Shown here piece after piece: positions 8,284-15,916 of a stretch of 64,000 bases of DNA. The notes under the pieces were generated by a model that made no database searches, was not told where the DNA came from, and worked only from the letters and a program-made list of their open reading frames with translations. Origin of the DNA: a virus. The DNA lies in IMG/VR virus record IMGVR_UViG_3300028024_000006, positions 30,464 through 94,463 of that record; one strand, given 5' to 3'. The position numbers and the translations under genes were made by a program. Each line of letters starts with the position of its first letter. Positions within the stretch are counted from its first letter, which is position 1.

Positions 8284-8570
8284 GTGGGGTGATCGACGTT
8301 CGCCATCCGTTAGGATTCCTACGCGATTTTACATAATAAAAGTTATCCACCAATTTGCCGCACGGCCTGAAAGCCGCGCCAGCAAAGGAATTGAGGGGTG
8401 CGCGAATCCGGCTATCGGGGAATGCACTAGGCAATCAGGCACCGGGTAAATGCCTGCCCCGACTTCGCGCTGCGGTGTGAGCCATCCATGTTGCGAACCA
8501 CTTTAACGGCAGTTTCTCGCGCGGCCCGCGTGCGTTTTCCGATCTGAATACAGGGAGACCAATATTTCGC
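8284..8570. other. Non-coding gap holding a degenerate late-leader element
   Basis: No convincing gene is present between the terminator and promoter P3. Around 8509-8536 the minus strand reads GGAAAACGCACGCGGGCC, closely matching the leader upstream of the 61.3 kb tail gene (GGAAAACGCAAGCGGGCC). No minus-strand gene follows it here. It may be a relic or a transposed regulatory segment. Confidence 0.4.
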
Positions 8571-8602
8571 TTGCGCTCTCAATCGTGAGCGCATACTATT
8601 GA
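8571..8602 (+). promoter_or_regulatory. Early promoter P3, near-duplicate of P2
   Basis: TTGCGC (8571-8576), 17-base spacer, TACTAT (8594-8599). Bases 8579-8602 repeat the P2 element with one mismatch, including the TCAAT/ATTGA dyad ends. It drives the 8.6-14.9 kb gene set. Confidence 0.65.
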
Positions 8603-8638
8603 GCCTGTAGCAGGAACGAACCGAACGGGATGAGGACC

Positions 8639-8857
8639 ATGCGGCAAACGACTACCGAACTGAAAGACGCCACAGCCGCGTACCTGCGTGCAATCAAGCC
8701 GACGACGGCCCTGATCCACCGTCTCATCGCGGCTGTCGCACAAGACACAGCAATCTGTCTTGGCGGCGCGGTGCGCATCATCCTGCCCGGCAACATCGTG
8801 ATCGAGCGGAACGACAAGTCAGATAGGACCAAGCCCGTGCGCATTGCACGGCGATAA
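8639..8857 (+). CDS. Hypothetical small protein
   Basis: A 72-residue protein immediately downstream of P3. ATG 8639 has GAGG five bases upstream; ATG 8630 is an in-frame alternative adding three residues. It has an N-terminal helix and a short beta-rich, basic C-terminus. No family recognised. Confidence 0.5.
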   Translation: MRQTTTELKDATAAYLRAIKPTTALIHRLIAAVAQDTAICLGGAVRIILPGNIVIERNDKSDRTKPVRIARR

Positions 8858-8885
8858 CCACCGCTTCATAGCCAAGGAGTCCAAC

Positions 8886-9023
8886 ATGCTTTCAACCATT
8901 GCATCGCACGCGGTAACCCTCATGATCGGCGCGTCGTTTGGCTGTTTGATCGCGGCTTCCTTGCGCGGCCTTGCACGCCGCAACGGTGAATACGACCGCG
9001 CCCTGAACGGCGACACGAAGTAA
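8886..9023 (+). CDS. Single-span membrane protein (45 aa)
   Basis: ATG 8886 follows AAGGAG. The protein has one hydrophobic segment (about residues 8-27) followed by a basic/polar tail, so it is likely a type II-like inner-membrane peptide. Function unknown; too short for family assignment. Confidence 0.5.
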   Translation: MLSTIASHAVTLMIGASFGCLIAASLRGLARRNGEYDRALNGDTK

Positions 9024-9061
9024 TCCCCTAATCCACCACTACCACCATAAGGAACAGAACC

Positions 9062-9694
9062 GTGACGAAAGCATGCACATGGCCTACCATTGAATCCGCA
9101 CCGCGCGATGGCTCGACCATCCTTTTACGCTTCGGTCAGGATGGCGTCTCGCAAGGCCGCTACAACTTCAGCCACGACCGTGCAGGGCATCCGTGGGAGT
9201 TCATCGACGGGGACAACGCCAAGTGGATCGTCAATCACGCCGTCGATGGTCCTGGCGGGCCGTCGCACTGGATGCCGATGCAGACGGCAGCGCAGGTGGA
9301 TGACATTGCGCTCCAATATGCGCGAGACGTTATTGCCCTGACCGTCCGCAGCTTTGGCGCGGCGGCTATCCACTATCCGCAGTGCTGGGATACTGCCGCC
9401 TATCCGACTGTTGAGTCGGCATTGAGCGAGGTCTACGCGGGTTTCAGGTGCAGCGCGGGTCACTGTGGCGAATCGGTCGCGTCGGACGCCGTACCACTGC
9501 CTGGAAATACGGTTGCGGAGATTGCCGAATGGCAACGCGCCGCCGACCGTATCGGGCACTTCCTGAAGGCGTGGGATTGGAAAGGCTTCGGCAACCGGAC
9601 CATCGCAACGTGCGCCGACAGCCCGGATAGTATCGTGTCGATTGAGCCGAAGGATTTGCAGGCGCTTCTCAACCGCGCCGGGGCGACGACATGA
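9062..9694 (+). CDS. Modular phage protein (SAPRDG N-terminal module)
   Basis: A 210-residue protein with GTG start at 9062. It opens with WPTIESAPRDGSTILLRFG, a short module widespread in phage proteins, and has a second domain ending in a helix. Its end overlaps the next start as ATGA. Function unknown. Confidence 0.6.
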   Translation: MTKACTWPTIESAPRDGSTILLRFGQDGVSQGRYNFSHDRAGHPWEFIDGDNAKWIVNHAVDGPGGPSHWMPMQTAAQVDDIALQYARDVIALTVRSFGAAAIHYPQCWDTAAYPTVESALSEVYAGFRCSAGHCGESVASDAVPLPGNTVAEIAEWQRAADRIGHFLKAWDWKGFGNRTIATCADSPDSIVSIEPKDLQALLNRAGATT

Positions 9695-10227
9695 CACGCG
9701 AAGTTCTGATCCCTCATCCGGGCAAGCCTGACTGTCGGTGTGCGACGTGCCGACCAATCACGCTTGACGACATGCGCATGATCGTTTGCCCGACGTGCGG
9801 CAATAAGCGCTGTCCGAAAGCAGCGTCACACGAGAACGCCTGCACTGGCAGTAACGAGGTCGGTCAGCCGGGCAGTTCGTGGGCGAACTTCAAGCCGCAC
9901 CCATACCAGCTTGCCGCCATCCGCGCATTGACAGGCGCGTTCGCAAACCAGCCCGTTACGCCACCACACAGCGCATGGATTCGGGTCTCTGACGGCCTAC
10001 CGGTCATCCCCGAAGGGCAGTACCGCACTGAAGTCCTCACGACCCGCCTGCGCGACGATGAACGCCTTCGCGCGGTCGCGTTCTATGGCGGATCATCGGA
10101 AGGTAATGAGCGGCGCGGCTTCTATATCGTCACGGCGGATCGGGACGAATTCGGCGACAGGTCGATCACGCACAACTACATCGAGCCGACGCACTGGCAG
10201 GCGTTGCCCGATAACCCCGAGGATTGA
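9691..10227 (+). CDS. Zinc-ribbon plus DUF551 protein
   Basis: A 178-residue protein. Residues about 14-55 hold CRCATCR and CPTCGNKRCPKA pairs, then a GQPGS segment typical of phage proteins with this ribbon. Residues about 95-178 start AWIRVSDGLPVIPEG and end THWQALPDNPED, the DUF551 layout. The neighbour at 10601 ends with a related HWRHLP module. Role unknown; such modules are shuffled among phage accessory proteins. Confidence 0.65.
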   Translation: MTREVLIPHPGKPDCRCATCRPITLDDMRMIVCPTCGNKRCPKAASHENACTGSNEVGQPGSSWANFKPHPYQLAAIRALTGAFANQPVTPPHSAWIRVSDGLPVIPEGQYRTEVLTTRLRDDERLRAVAFYGGSSEGNERRGFYIVTADRDEFGDRSITHNYIEPTHWQALPDNPED

Positions 10228-10229
10228 AC

Positions 10230-10604
10230 ATGAGTTCAGTGACCGTCGAGCAGCTTGACGAGATTCTAAAAATGAAGCCGCCGCGCCGCCGCCCTATTCC
10301 CTACAAGGATACGAAGGCGGCACCCGGCTCGCAGCTATATGCAGCGCTCGAAGCTGGCAACAAGACGCTCGCCGAACGCATCTATCAGCAGTGCGAGCAC
10401 GACGCCCGCGAGCTTATACGCATCGCAAACGAGCGCGCGATGCTTGCTGTGCTAGTTCGTGAGGCCCCGTTTCAGGGCTACCTGCCGCGTGGCGATCGGC
10501 ACTGTCAGACCGGATGGGCCGATTTCTGCCTTGCCGGGCGGCGCGATGGTGTGACGTGCCCGGAAGAGTCGTGCGACATTGAAGATGGAGTGAGAAAGGC
10601 ATGA
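10230..10604 (+). CDS. Hypothetical protein
   Basis: A 124-residue protein (ATG 10230 chosen over TTG 10224). It is basic at the N-terminus, helical in the middle, with several Cys near the C-terminus (CQTGWADFCLAGRRDG, CPEESCD) that could bind metal. It overlaps the next gene by four bases. Confidence 0.55.
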   Translation: MSSVTVEQLDEILKMKPPRRRPIPYKDTKAAPGSQLYAALEAGNKTLAERIYQQCEHDARELIRIANERAMLAVLVREAPFQGYLPRGDRHCQTGWADFCLAGRRDGVTCPEESCDIEDGVRKA

Positions 10605-11032
10605 GCAAGGCATTTGCTTTCCCACGTTTCGACGTGAGTTCCGACAGGCCGATTGAGGAAGTGATTCAACCCAATCCGAAAGGCGTGTGCATGCTCGCTA
10701 GTGATGCAATCAATCGCGAGGCGGTCAATGCCGGGGAGATTCGCACGCTGAAAGTGCAGTTGATCGATGCGAAAAAGACCATCGCCGCCCTGCGCGGCGC
10801 ATGGGTCCGGCTTCCCGGTGACCTGCCTGCGGAACCGGGTTCCTGTCTCGCGATGTTCAAGCCCGATAACGACTTCGGTATAACGACGAAATACGCCGTG
10901 CAGGTTGAGTTTGGGGAATTCACTACCGGCCCGCGCGAGTTCACGATGTTTATCGACTACGAGAATCGCGTCGTCACGGATCAAATTACGCACTGGCGCC
11001 ATTTGCCAGCAACCCCCGAGGATTTAGCATGA
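10601..11032 (+). CDS. DUF551-like C-terminal module protein
   Basis: A 143-residue protein with an N-terminal helix and a C-terminal module beginning GAWVRLPGDLPAEPGS and ending HWRHLPATPEDLA, related to the DUF551 module of the 9691 gene. ATGA overlap with the following gene. Function unknown. Confidence 0.55.
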   Translation: MSKAFAFPRFDVSSDRPIEEVIQPNPKGVCMLASDAINREAVNAGEIRTLKVQLIDAKKTIAALRGAWVRLPGDLPAEPGSCLAMFKPDNDFGITTKYAVQVEFGEFTTGPREFTMFIDYENRVVTDQITHWRHLPATPEDLA

Positions 11033-11526
11033 CGACTAAACCTGATGCTGCGCGCGCCACCGCCCCGCAGTTGCCGCCCTTCCCTACGATGCTTCGCAAA
11101 ATGTGGAGTGGCCGCGAAGTGCAGCAATGGATTGATGAGAATATCAAGCCGGTCGCCCAACCCAGCGACGACTATAAGGCGATGTTCGAAGACGCCGTTC
11201 GCGACCTTGCCGCGATCACCGCAGCGCTCGATATCCACCCGGATCAATCGGGCGGCGCGGGGCCGGTTCTCAAAGCCATCGAGGCCCTGAAGAAAGGCGG
11301 CGGTGGTGAAGCGGCCATGCAGCGCGCCTGCGGCGAGTTGCCCGATGGTTTCAAGTTGCATGTATGCCTTGAAGCCGGGGCCGGTTGGGTCGAGCTTTTC
11401 GGCCCCGACAATGAGCGAATCGAGTTTGACGAAGACACCAACGATGGCATGACGGGGCGCATTCACGCGGCTATCGACCTCGTTGTGAAGGCCGATAAGG
11501 AATTCGAGGATTTGAACCGTGAGTGA
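11029..11526 (+). CDS. Hypothetical protein
   Basis: A 165-residue protein, disordered Ala/Pro-rich for about 15 residues, then a helical domain and a C-terminal segment with many acidic residues. No recognised motif. Overlaps the next gene by eight bases. Confidence 0.55.
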   Translation: MTTKPDAARATAPQLPPFPTMLRKMWSGREVQQWIDENIKPVAQPSDDYKAMFEDAVRDLAAITAALDIHPDQSGGAGPVLKAIEALKKGGGGEAAMQRACGELPDGFKLHVCLEAGAGWVELFGPDNERIEFDEDTNDGMTGRIHAAIDLVVKADKEFEDLNRE

Positions 11527-11986
11527 CAAAGCCAGAACTACCGCCCCGGATGAAATCTACCTGCAAGGGTATGTCGGTTCGTTCCATGACCGCGACGTGA
11601 CGTGGTGCGACCATCCGATTGACGACGACGATAAGGACGGTGATACGCGCTACCTGCGCGCGCCCGCATCCGGGTTAGAGCCTGTTCCCTGCCCTGCGTG
11701 CGGATCACACGACGTGGGCGGCGGCAGCGGAATCGTGCATTGCTACAGATGCCAGTTGAAAGTGCAGCGCGAGACAACCGCACTGGCGACGCTCGCATGG
11801 AATGAGCGTGCGCCGCTGATCGCGCAGGTGATGTTTGACGCGATGGCAACGAAACGCCTCACGGTCACTCTTGGCGGGGGGCCGGTAGGAACGATTCACG
11901 CGCCCGCCGACATGCCCGCCAGCGAGCCGGATGATGTTTCCCGGCTCTTCCCGGTCGTGAATGCGCAGACGTTGGAGAAAAAGTGA
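11519..11986 (+). CDS. Lar-like restriction-alleviation zinc ribbon protein
   Basis: A 155-residue protein with GTG start. Residues about 58-100 read PVPCPACGSHDVGGGSG...VHCYRCQ...LATLAWNERA, the CPxCG...CxxC...WNxR pattern of Lar family proteins. Rac-prophage Lar modulates type I restriction-modification. The N-terminal 55 residues (DEIYLQ...VTWC) are a separate module frequent in phage proteins. Anti-restriction function is inferred from the family. Confidence 0.6.
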   Translation: MSDKARTTAPDEIYLQGYVGSFHDRDVTWCDHPIDDDDKDGDTRYLRAPASGLEPVPCPACGSHDVGGGSGIVHCYRCQLKVQRETTALATLAWNERAPLIAQVMFDAMATKRLTVTLGGGPVGTIHAPADMPASEPDDVSRLFPVVNAQTLEKK

Positions 11987-12195
11987 AGGGGGCGACGAGC
12001 GAGCGCGCCTGGCATATCCGCATGGCGCGAACCTTTCTCGCGCAGGCGATGGCCGTTCGCCCGTTCCCGCAGCACTCAGGATGGCATGCCACGCTACTGA
12101 CGTGGGCCGCTAACCGCCGACTGAAGGCGGCAGCTATCATGCCGGATATACCAGCAATCGAACCCGCCAAGCCCGTGCAGGGTGAGCTTTTTTGA
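11983..12195 (+). CDS. Small basic protein ending in VQGELF
   Basis: A 70-residue protein with GTG start in a GTGA overlap. It has a basic helical N-terminal part and a Pro-rich end finishing VQGELF, reminiscent of the clamp-binding-like C-termini elsewhere in this operon. Function unknown. Confidence 0.5.
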   Translation: MKGATSERAWHIRMARTFLAQAMAVRPFPQHSGWHATLLTWAANRRLKAAAIMPDIPAIEPAKPVQGELF

Positions 12196-12203
12196 GGTTG
12201 AAA

Positions 12204-12689
12204 ATGAGTGCAATCCTGAGTGCCTGCGGCACGTTCCGCTACCGGCTCGAACGCGAAGTTCAACCAGACGGCATCGTCTTCGCCTACTTCGGCGTGAATT
12301 GCTCGACGGCGGACCACACGCTGAACGATCAGACGGTGCGTAAGTGGATCGGCTTTACGCGCGGCAACGGAGGCCGCCGATTCATCGTCGGCAACGTGTT
12401 CGCGTTCCGCTCGCCGTATGTCACGGACCTTGGCCGCGTAGTTGATCCTATTGGGCCGGAAAACGATGCGCACATTGCGGGCATCATTCGAGACGCTGAC
12501 GTGCTCGTGCCGTGCTGGGGTCCGCGTAGCAAAGCCCCCGCCAAGCTGCGTTCGCGCTATGACGCGGTAGAGGCGCTGCTGTTGGCAAGCGGAAAGCCAG
12601 TCAAGACGTTCGGCCTATCGAAGTCCGGTGATCCGTTGCACGTTCTGACGCTGGCCTATGCCACCGAGCTTGTGGACTGGATGCGCTAA
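12204..12689 (+). CDS. DUF1643 family protein
   Basis: A 161-residue protein starting at ATG 12204 behind GAGGTTGAAA. It shows the DUF1643 landmarks in order: CGTFRYRLER, FGVNCSTAD with THTLNDQTVR-type continuation, NVFAFRSPY, NDAHIAGII, VPCWG and GDPLHVLTLAY. The family is common in phages and genomic islands; its biochemical role is not established. Confidence 0.8.
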   Translation: MSAILSACGTFRYRLEREVQPDGIVFAYFGVNCSTADHTLNDQTVRKWIGFTRGNGGRRFIVGNVFAFRSPYVTDLGRVVDPIGPENDAHIAGIIRDADVLVPCWGPRSKAPAKLRSRYDAVEALLLASGKPVKTFGLSKSGDPLHVLTLAYATELVDWMR

Positions 12690-12994
12690 TGCCAGGCTAC
12701 ATCGCAGAGTTCGGCGGCAAGTACTGCATGTGGAGCACCGTCGTGGATGCGCCGACCACGCGCCTGATGGACGAAACTGAACTGCGCGAGCACCTGCGCG
12801 GCGATAACCCGGATTGGTCTTTCGAGTTGCACGAAATGCGCATGGAGCGCGTGCGCCAGTACGGTTGCAGCGGCGGCAAGTATGGTTTCACAAAGGCCGA
12901 TCTGCTGGCGTTCAATCGAGCGGGGCCGAACGAATCGCACGTCGCAACCGAGGATGAAATGGTGCGACTCTACACGCGGACGAAAAGCGAATGA
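12689..12994 (+). CDS. Hypothetical protein
   Basis: A 101-residue protein starting on the last base of the preceding stop. Acidic, no recognised motif. Overlaps the next start as ATGA. Confidence 0.55.
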   Translation: MPGYIAEFGGKYCMWSTVVDAPTTRLMDETELREHLRGDNPDWSFELHEMRMERVRQYGCSGGKYGFTKADLLAFNRAGPNESHVATEDEMVRLYTRTKSE

Positions 12995-13197
12995 GCATCG
13001 TCTATACAGCCGACGTGTTCTGCGACGGCAACGATTGCAGCCAGTGGACGAATGGCGTCACTGGCGCGAAGCCACCCGAAAAGTGGCGCGTCCGCATGCA
13101 GGCGCGCGCGGGGCGCTGGGTTCGGGTCGGCGGCAAAGACTACTGCCCGGCCTGCGCCAAAGCGCAAGCCATCGAGCGCGCTCAGGAGAAAGCATGA
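12991..13197 (+). CDS. Small zinc-binding protein
   Basis: A 68-residue protein with CDGNDCSQW near the N-terminus and YCPACAK near the C-terminus, giving two CxxC-type pairs around a beta-rich core, as in small phage zinc-ribbon proteins. Coupled to both neighbours by ATGA overlaps. Confidence 0.6.
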   Translation: MSIVYTADVFCDGNDCSQWTNGVTGAKPPEKWRVRMQARAGRWVRVGGKDYCPACAKAQAIERAQEKA

Positions 13198-13382
13198 CTT
13201 ACCGCTGTGCGAAGTGCAGGGGCATCATTCGACCGAATGAGGAATGCCTGATTGACGACAACGGCGAAGATATCCACGCCGCTTGCCCGACGCTGTTCGG
13301 TGAGCCTGAGAGCGCCCGGTACGCCGTGCGTCGCGGCTTGTTCGACCCGCTCGAACTCGGACCCGACAAGGGCGCTCGATGA
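13194..13382 (+). CDS. Small zinc-binding protein (LIM-like spacing)
   Basis: A 62-residue protein beginning MTYRCAKCRGIIRPNEEC and containing HAAC, giving four potential zinc ligands. ATGA overlaps on both sides. Function unknown. Confidence 0.6.
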   Translation: MTYRCAKCRGIIRPNEECLIDDNGEDIHAACPTLFGEPESARYAVRRGLFDPLELGPDKGAR

Positions 13383-13558
13383 CCCGAGAACCCGTCATCG
13401 AGCGCGGCAAGGTGATCGGCCATAACGTGACACGCGAGGCGTTCTATATCCGCACGCGCGACGCGCGCGGGTATGAGTCCATCCAATTGCTGCACTGGCC
13501 GACGACCGTTTTCGAGCCGGTCAAGCGCCAGCGCGGCATGTTTGAAGACGAGGATTGA
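13379..13558 (+). CDS. Hypothetical small protein (59 aa)
   Basis: ATG 13379 overlaps the preceding stop, and the following ATG begins immediately after its TGA. The protein starts MTREPVIERGKVIGHNVTRE and ends in an acidic GMFEDED tail. No family recognised. Confidence 0.5.
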   Translation: MTREPVIERGKVIGHNVTREAFYIRTRDARGYESIQLLHWPTTVFEPVKRQRGMFEDED

Positions 13559-13849
13559 ATGAGCACCATCCACGAGATAGCGGCATACAACGGCTCGCGC
13601 GACTATGCGCGGCTTGCCGAGCTTGCGAAGACCGCGAGCATTATCTGTATCGTCAACTACGCAGACCGCGAACAGTTCGTGGTGCGCGACGTGGCGCACA
13701 CGTTCTATTCGAATTACACGAGCACGGGCAACTTCTGGCAAATCAATGCGCGCGGAACCGGCTATGTGTGGGCGGACACGCTCGACAAGTTCGTGACCCA
13801 GTGTGAAAAATACGGCGTCGAGTTTATCGATCCGCCCCAAAAAGGTTGA
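13559..13849 (+). CDS. Hypothetical protein
   Basis: A 96-residue protein abutting the previous stop. Mixed alpha/beta, rich in Tyr and Ala, no motif. Ends three bases before the next start. Confidence 0.5.
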   Translation: MSTIHEIAAYNGSRDYARLAELAKTASIICIVNYADREQFVVRDVAHTFYSNYTSTGNFWQINARGTGYVWADTLDKFVTQCEKYGVEFIDPPQKG

Positions 13850-13852
13850 CCT

Positions 13853-14224
13853 ATGCGCGTTGAAAACATGGAAGGCGGCGTGCTCGATTTGTGGGTCGCC
13901 CTTGCCCTTGGCGAGAAGCGCTCGACCAAGCACGAGGCCACGAACGAATGCGGCCTGTACTGGCTGAAACAGGGCGACTACGGCAGCGTGAAACTGTGCC
14001 CGCGCTACTCGACCCGGCCCGGCGACGGACAGCCGATTATCGAAAGCGAGTACATCTCGACCTTGTATCTCGAATCATTCGGCGAGTGGCGCGCAAGTCA
14101 CCGATTGATGCGAGGCAATAAGAGCGTGTGCGGAAATACCGCCCTACAGGCCGCAATGCGCGCGTTCGTGGCGGCGCGGTTTGGCGATAACGTACAACTT
14201 GACACAGAGGATGAACCAACATGA
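13853..14224 (+). CDS. NinX/DUF2591-like protein
   Basis: A 123-residue protein. The start (VLDLWVALALGEK), the middle (YSTRPGDGQPIIESE) and the end (ALQAAMRAFVAARFGDNV) follow the DUF2591 layout found in lambdoid NinX and related phage proteins. Function of the family is unknown. ATGA overlap with the following gene. Confidence 0.6.
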   Translation: MRVENMEGGVLDLWVALALGEKRSTKHEATNECGLYWLKQGDYGSVKLCPRYSTRPGDGQPIIESEYISTLYLESFGEWRASHRLMRGNKSVCGNTALQAAMRAFVAARFGDNVQLDTEDEPT

Positions 14225-14931
14225 GTGATGCAGAAAAGCGCTATGTGATTCTTGAACTGTCAGATGCGAAGGCACTGGCCGCATCCGCTGTCGGCGCGTT
14301 GCCGGACGCTATCCGGGCCGTGGTGACCCGCATCGAGAGCGAGACAGGCGCAGATATCCCCGATATCGTGCAGCGGCTTAAACGGCTCGATTTCTGCCCG
14401 GCCTGCGTGATCGAAGGCCAGCAACGCTCGTGCAGTTGTCTTGCCGCGCAGAAGCTAGGCCGTCGCCTGTCGCGCCTGGTGGATCGCGCCGACGGCAAGC
14501 CCGGCTATGAGGAACCCGCCGACGAGCCTAGCCCACTCCCGCGCACCGCCGAAAACGTGCTTGGACATGCCCAGCCGGAAGACCCCGAAGCCGCCGCTTA
14601 CCGCGAAGCCGTGCGCCAGTGTCAGATGGAGGCCGCGCGAGATATTCAGGATGCAGTGGTGCGCGCGGTAAGCGTCTCAAACGTTCTGAACAAGGAAATG
14701 AACAGTCACCTGATGGACGAATTGAACCAGCTCATTGCGCGAGAAATAGACGCGTGGCGAACACGCTATTCCGACGTGGCCGAATTCGCCAGCACCGAAT
14801 ACAGTGCGACGGCAGTAGACAGCCCGGAGGATAACCGGATCACCGTTGTATGGTCCCCGGAATTCGAGGCGCTATCGCGAGGCCGCGCCCGCGTGCGCAT
14901 GAACCCGCTTCCGAAACACTTCCGCACCTGA
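14221..14931 (+). CDS. Hypothetical protein, last gene of the early operon
   Basis: A 236-residue mainly helical protein with a Cys cluster (FCPACVIEGQQRSCSCL) around residues 59-75 that may bind metal. It precedes a strong bidirectional terminator. No family recognised. Confidence 0.55.
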   Translation: MSDAEKRYVILELSDAKALAASAVGALPDAIRAVVTRIESETGADIPDIVQRLKRLDFCPACVIEGQQRSCSCLAAQKLGRRLSRLVDRADGKPGYEEPADEPSPLPRTAENVLGHAQPEDPEAAAYREAVRQCQMEAARDIQDAVVRAVSVSNVLNKEMNSHLMDELNQLIAREIDAWRTRYSDVAEFASTEYSATAVDSPEDNRITVVWSPEFEALSRGRARVRMNPLPKHFRT

Positions 14932-14998
14932 GCTTCACCCCGCGCGCTCCCGCCACTCAGACACGAGCGGCGCGAACAGGGAGCGTGCGGACCAATTG

Positions 14999-15033
14999 AA
15001 AAGCCCCGCAAGGCCGAAACCTGCGGGGCTTTT
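14999..15033. terminator. Bidirectional intrinsic terminator between convergent operons
   Basis: AAAAGCCCCGCA (14999-15010) is perfectly complementary to TGCGGGGCTTTT (15022-15033), with an A-run on one side and a T-run on the other. It separates the early plus-strand operon from the minus-strand fibre operon. Confidence 0.9.
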
Positions 15034-15074
15034 GCTATGCGCCTATCGAATACGACCGACCACGTACCGGGCCG

Positions 15075-15899
15075 TTATATCGTCAGGCCAACCTTCGACC
15101 CTACCCACGTCTCGATTTGCCCTTGCAGTGACGAAATGTCCTGTTCGGATGCGAGCAGAATTCCGCCGTAGAAATTCATGTTTGAATAGTCTGTCGATGC
15201 GTAATCACCGAGATATATGCCGGACGAATTGAGACCGTCGGTGTTACCAGCGGTGGATAACGAGCCGTTGCTGCTAGCAACAGTCTTGTCACGCGTGAGT
15301 GTGGTGACGCCCGTCGCATATTTCGCATAGGCGGTCCATACGTGCGCGCCGGTTGGCTTTGCCAACGTTGCAGGGACATCCGTCTCAGTCGCATACGTGG
15401 TCCGGTGGGCATCGAACTGAAGTGTGCCGGCCGACGCCTGTGTGCTCAACCCGAAGCGGTCTGCATTCGACCCGTCGTTAAAACGAAGGATGAATCGGTA
15501 GGTGCTTATGGAGTCGAGCAGTAGTCCCAGCGTGGACATGCAATACCCGCTGAAGGAGAACATGCCGTTGGCGGCAGCAACAAATTGACCGTTTGTCGAG
15601 ACACCATTAAACGCGATCCAGTAGAGCGTGCCGTTCGAGCCGAGCGTCGCGTTGCTGAACGTGATGTGGTTTCCGTTGCCAGACTTGTCCTTCATCAAGC
15701 CGACCGCCTGCCCTGCCGCCGTTACCGGCGTGGTGCCTGCTGTGTCTTGAAACAATGTCGTCAGATCGGAGACGTCGAACCACGCGCCCCGGTATGCGAG
15801 CTTGTCGAGAAACAGACTCGCAGGTGTCCACGCCTGCGGAATGGCTCCGATCACATTTGAAAATGCCTTGCCTGCTGCGACGAGAGATGCGCCAGCCAT
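15075..15899 (-). CDS. Tail-fibre-associated protein, LamG/concanavalin-like
   Basis: A 274-residue protein starting at ATG 15899 behind AAGGAAC. After a short N-terminus it has AWFDVSDLTTLFQDTAG and VGLMKDKSGNGNHI, a signature of phage structural proteins with a jelly-roll (LamG/concanavalin-like) domain, and is beta-rich throughout. It is the last gene of the fibre cassette and likely contributes to the adhesin tip. Receptor specificity cannot be read from sequence. Confidence 0.6.
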   Translation of the reverse strand: MAGASLVAAGKAFSNVIGAIPQAWTPASLFLDKLAYRGAWFDVSDLTTLFQDTAGTTPVTAAGQAVGLMKDKSGNGNHITFSNATLGSNGTLYWIAFNGVSTNGQFVAAANGMFSFSGYCMSTLGLLLDSISTYRFILRFNDGSNADRFGLSTQASAGTLQFDAHRTTYATETDVPATLAKPTGAHVWTAYAKYATGVTTLTRDKTVASSNGSLSTAGNTDGLNSSGIYLGDYASTDYSNMNFYGGILLASEQDISSLQGQIETWVGSKVGLTI

Positions 15900-15916
15900 G
15901 ATGTTTTTGTTCCTTG

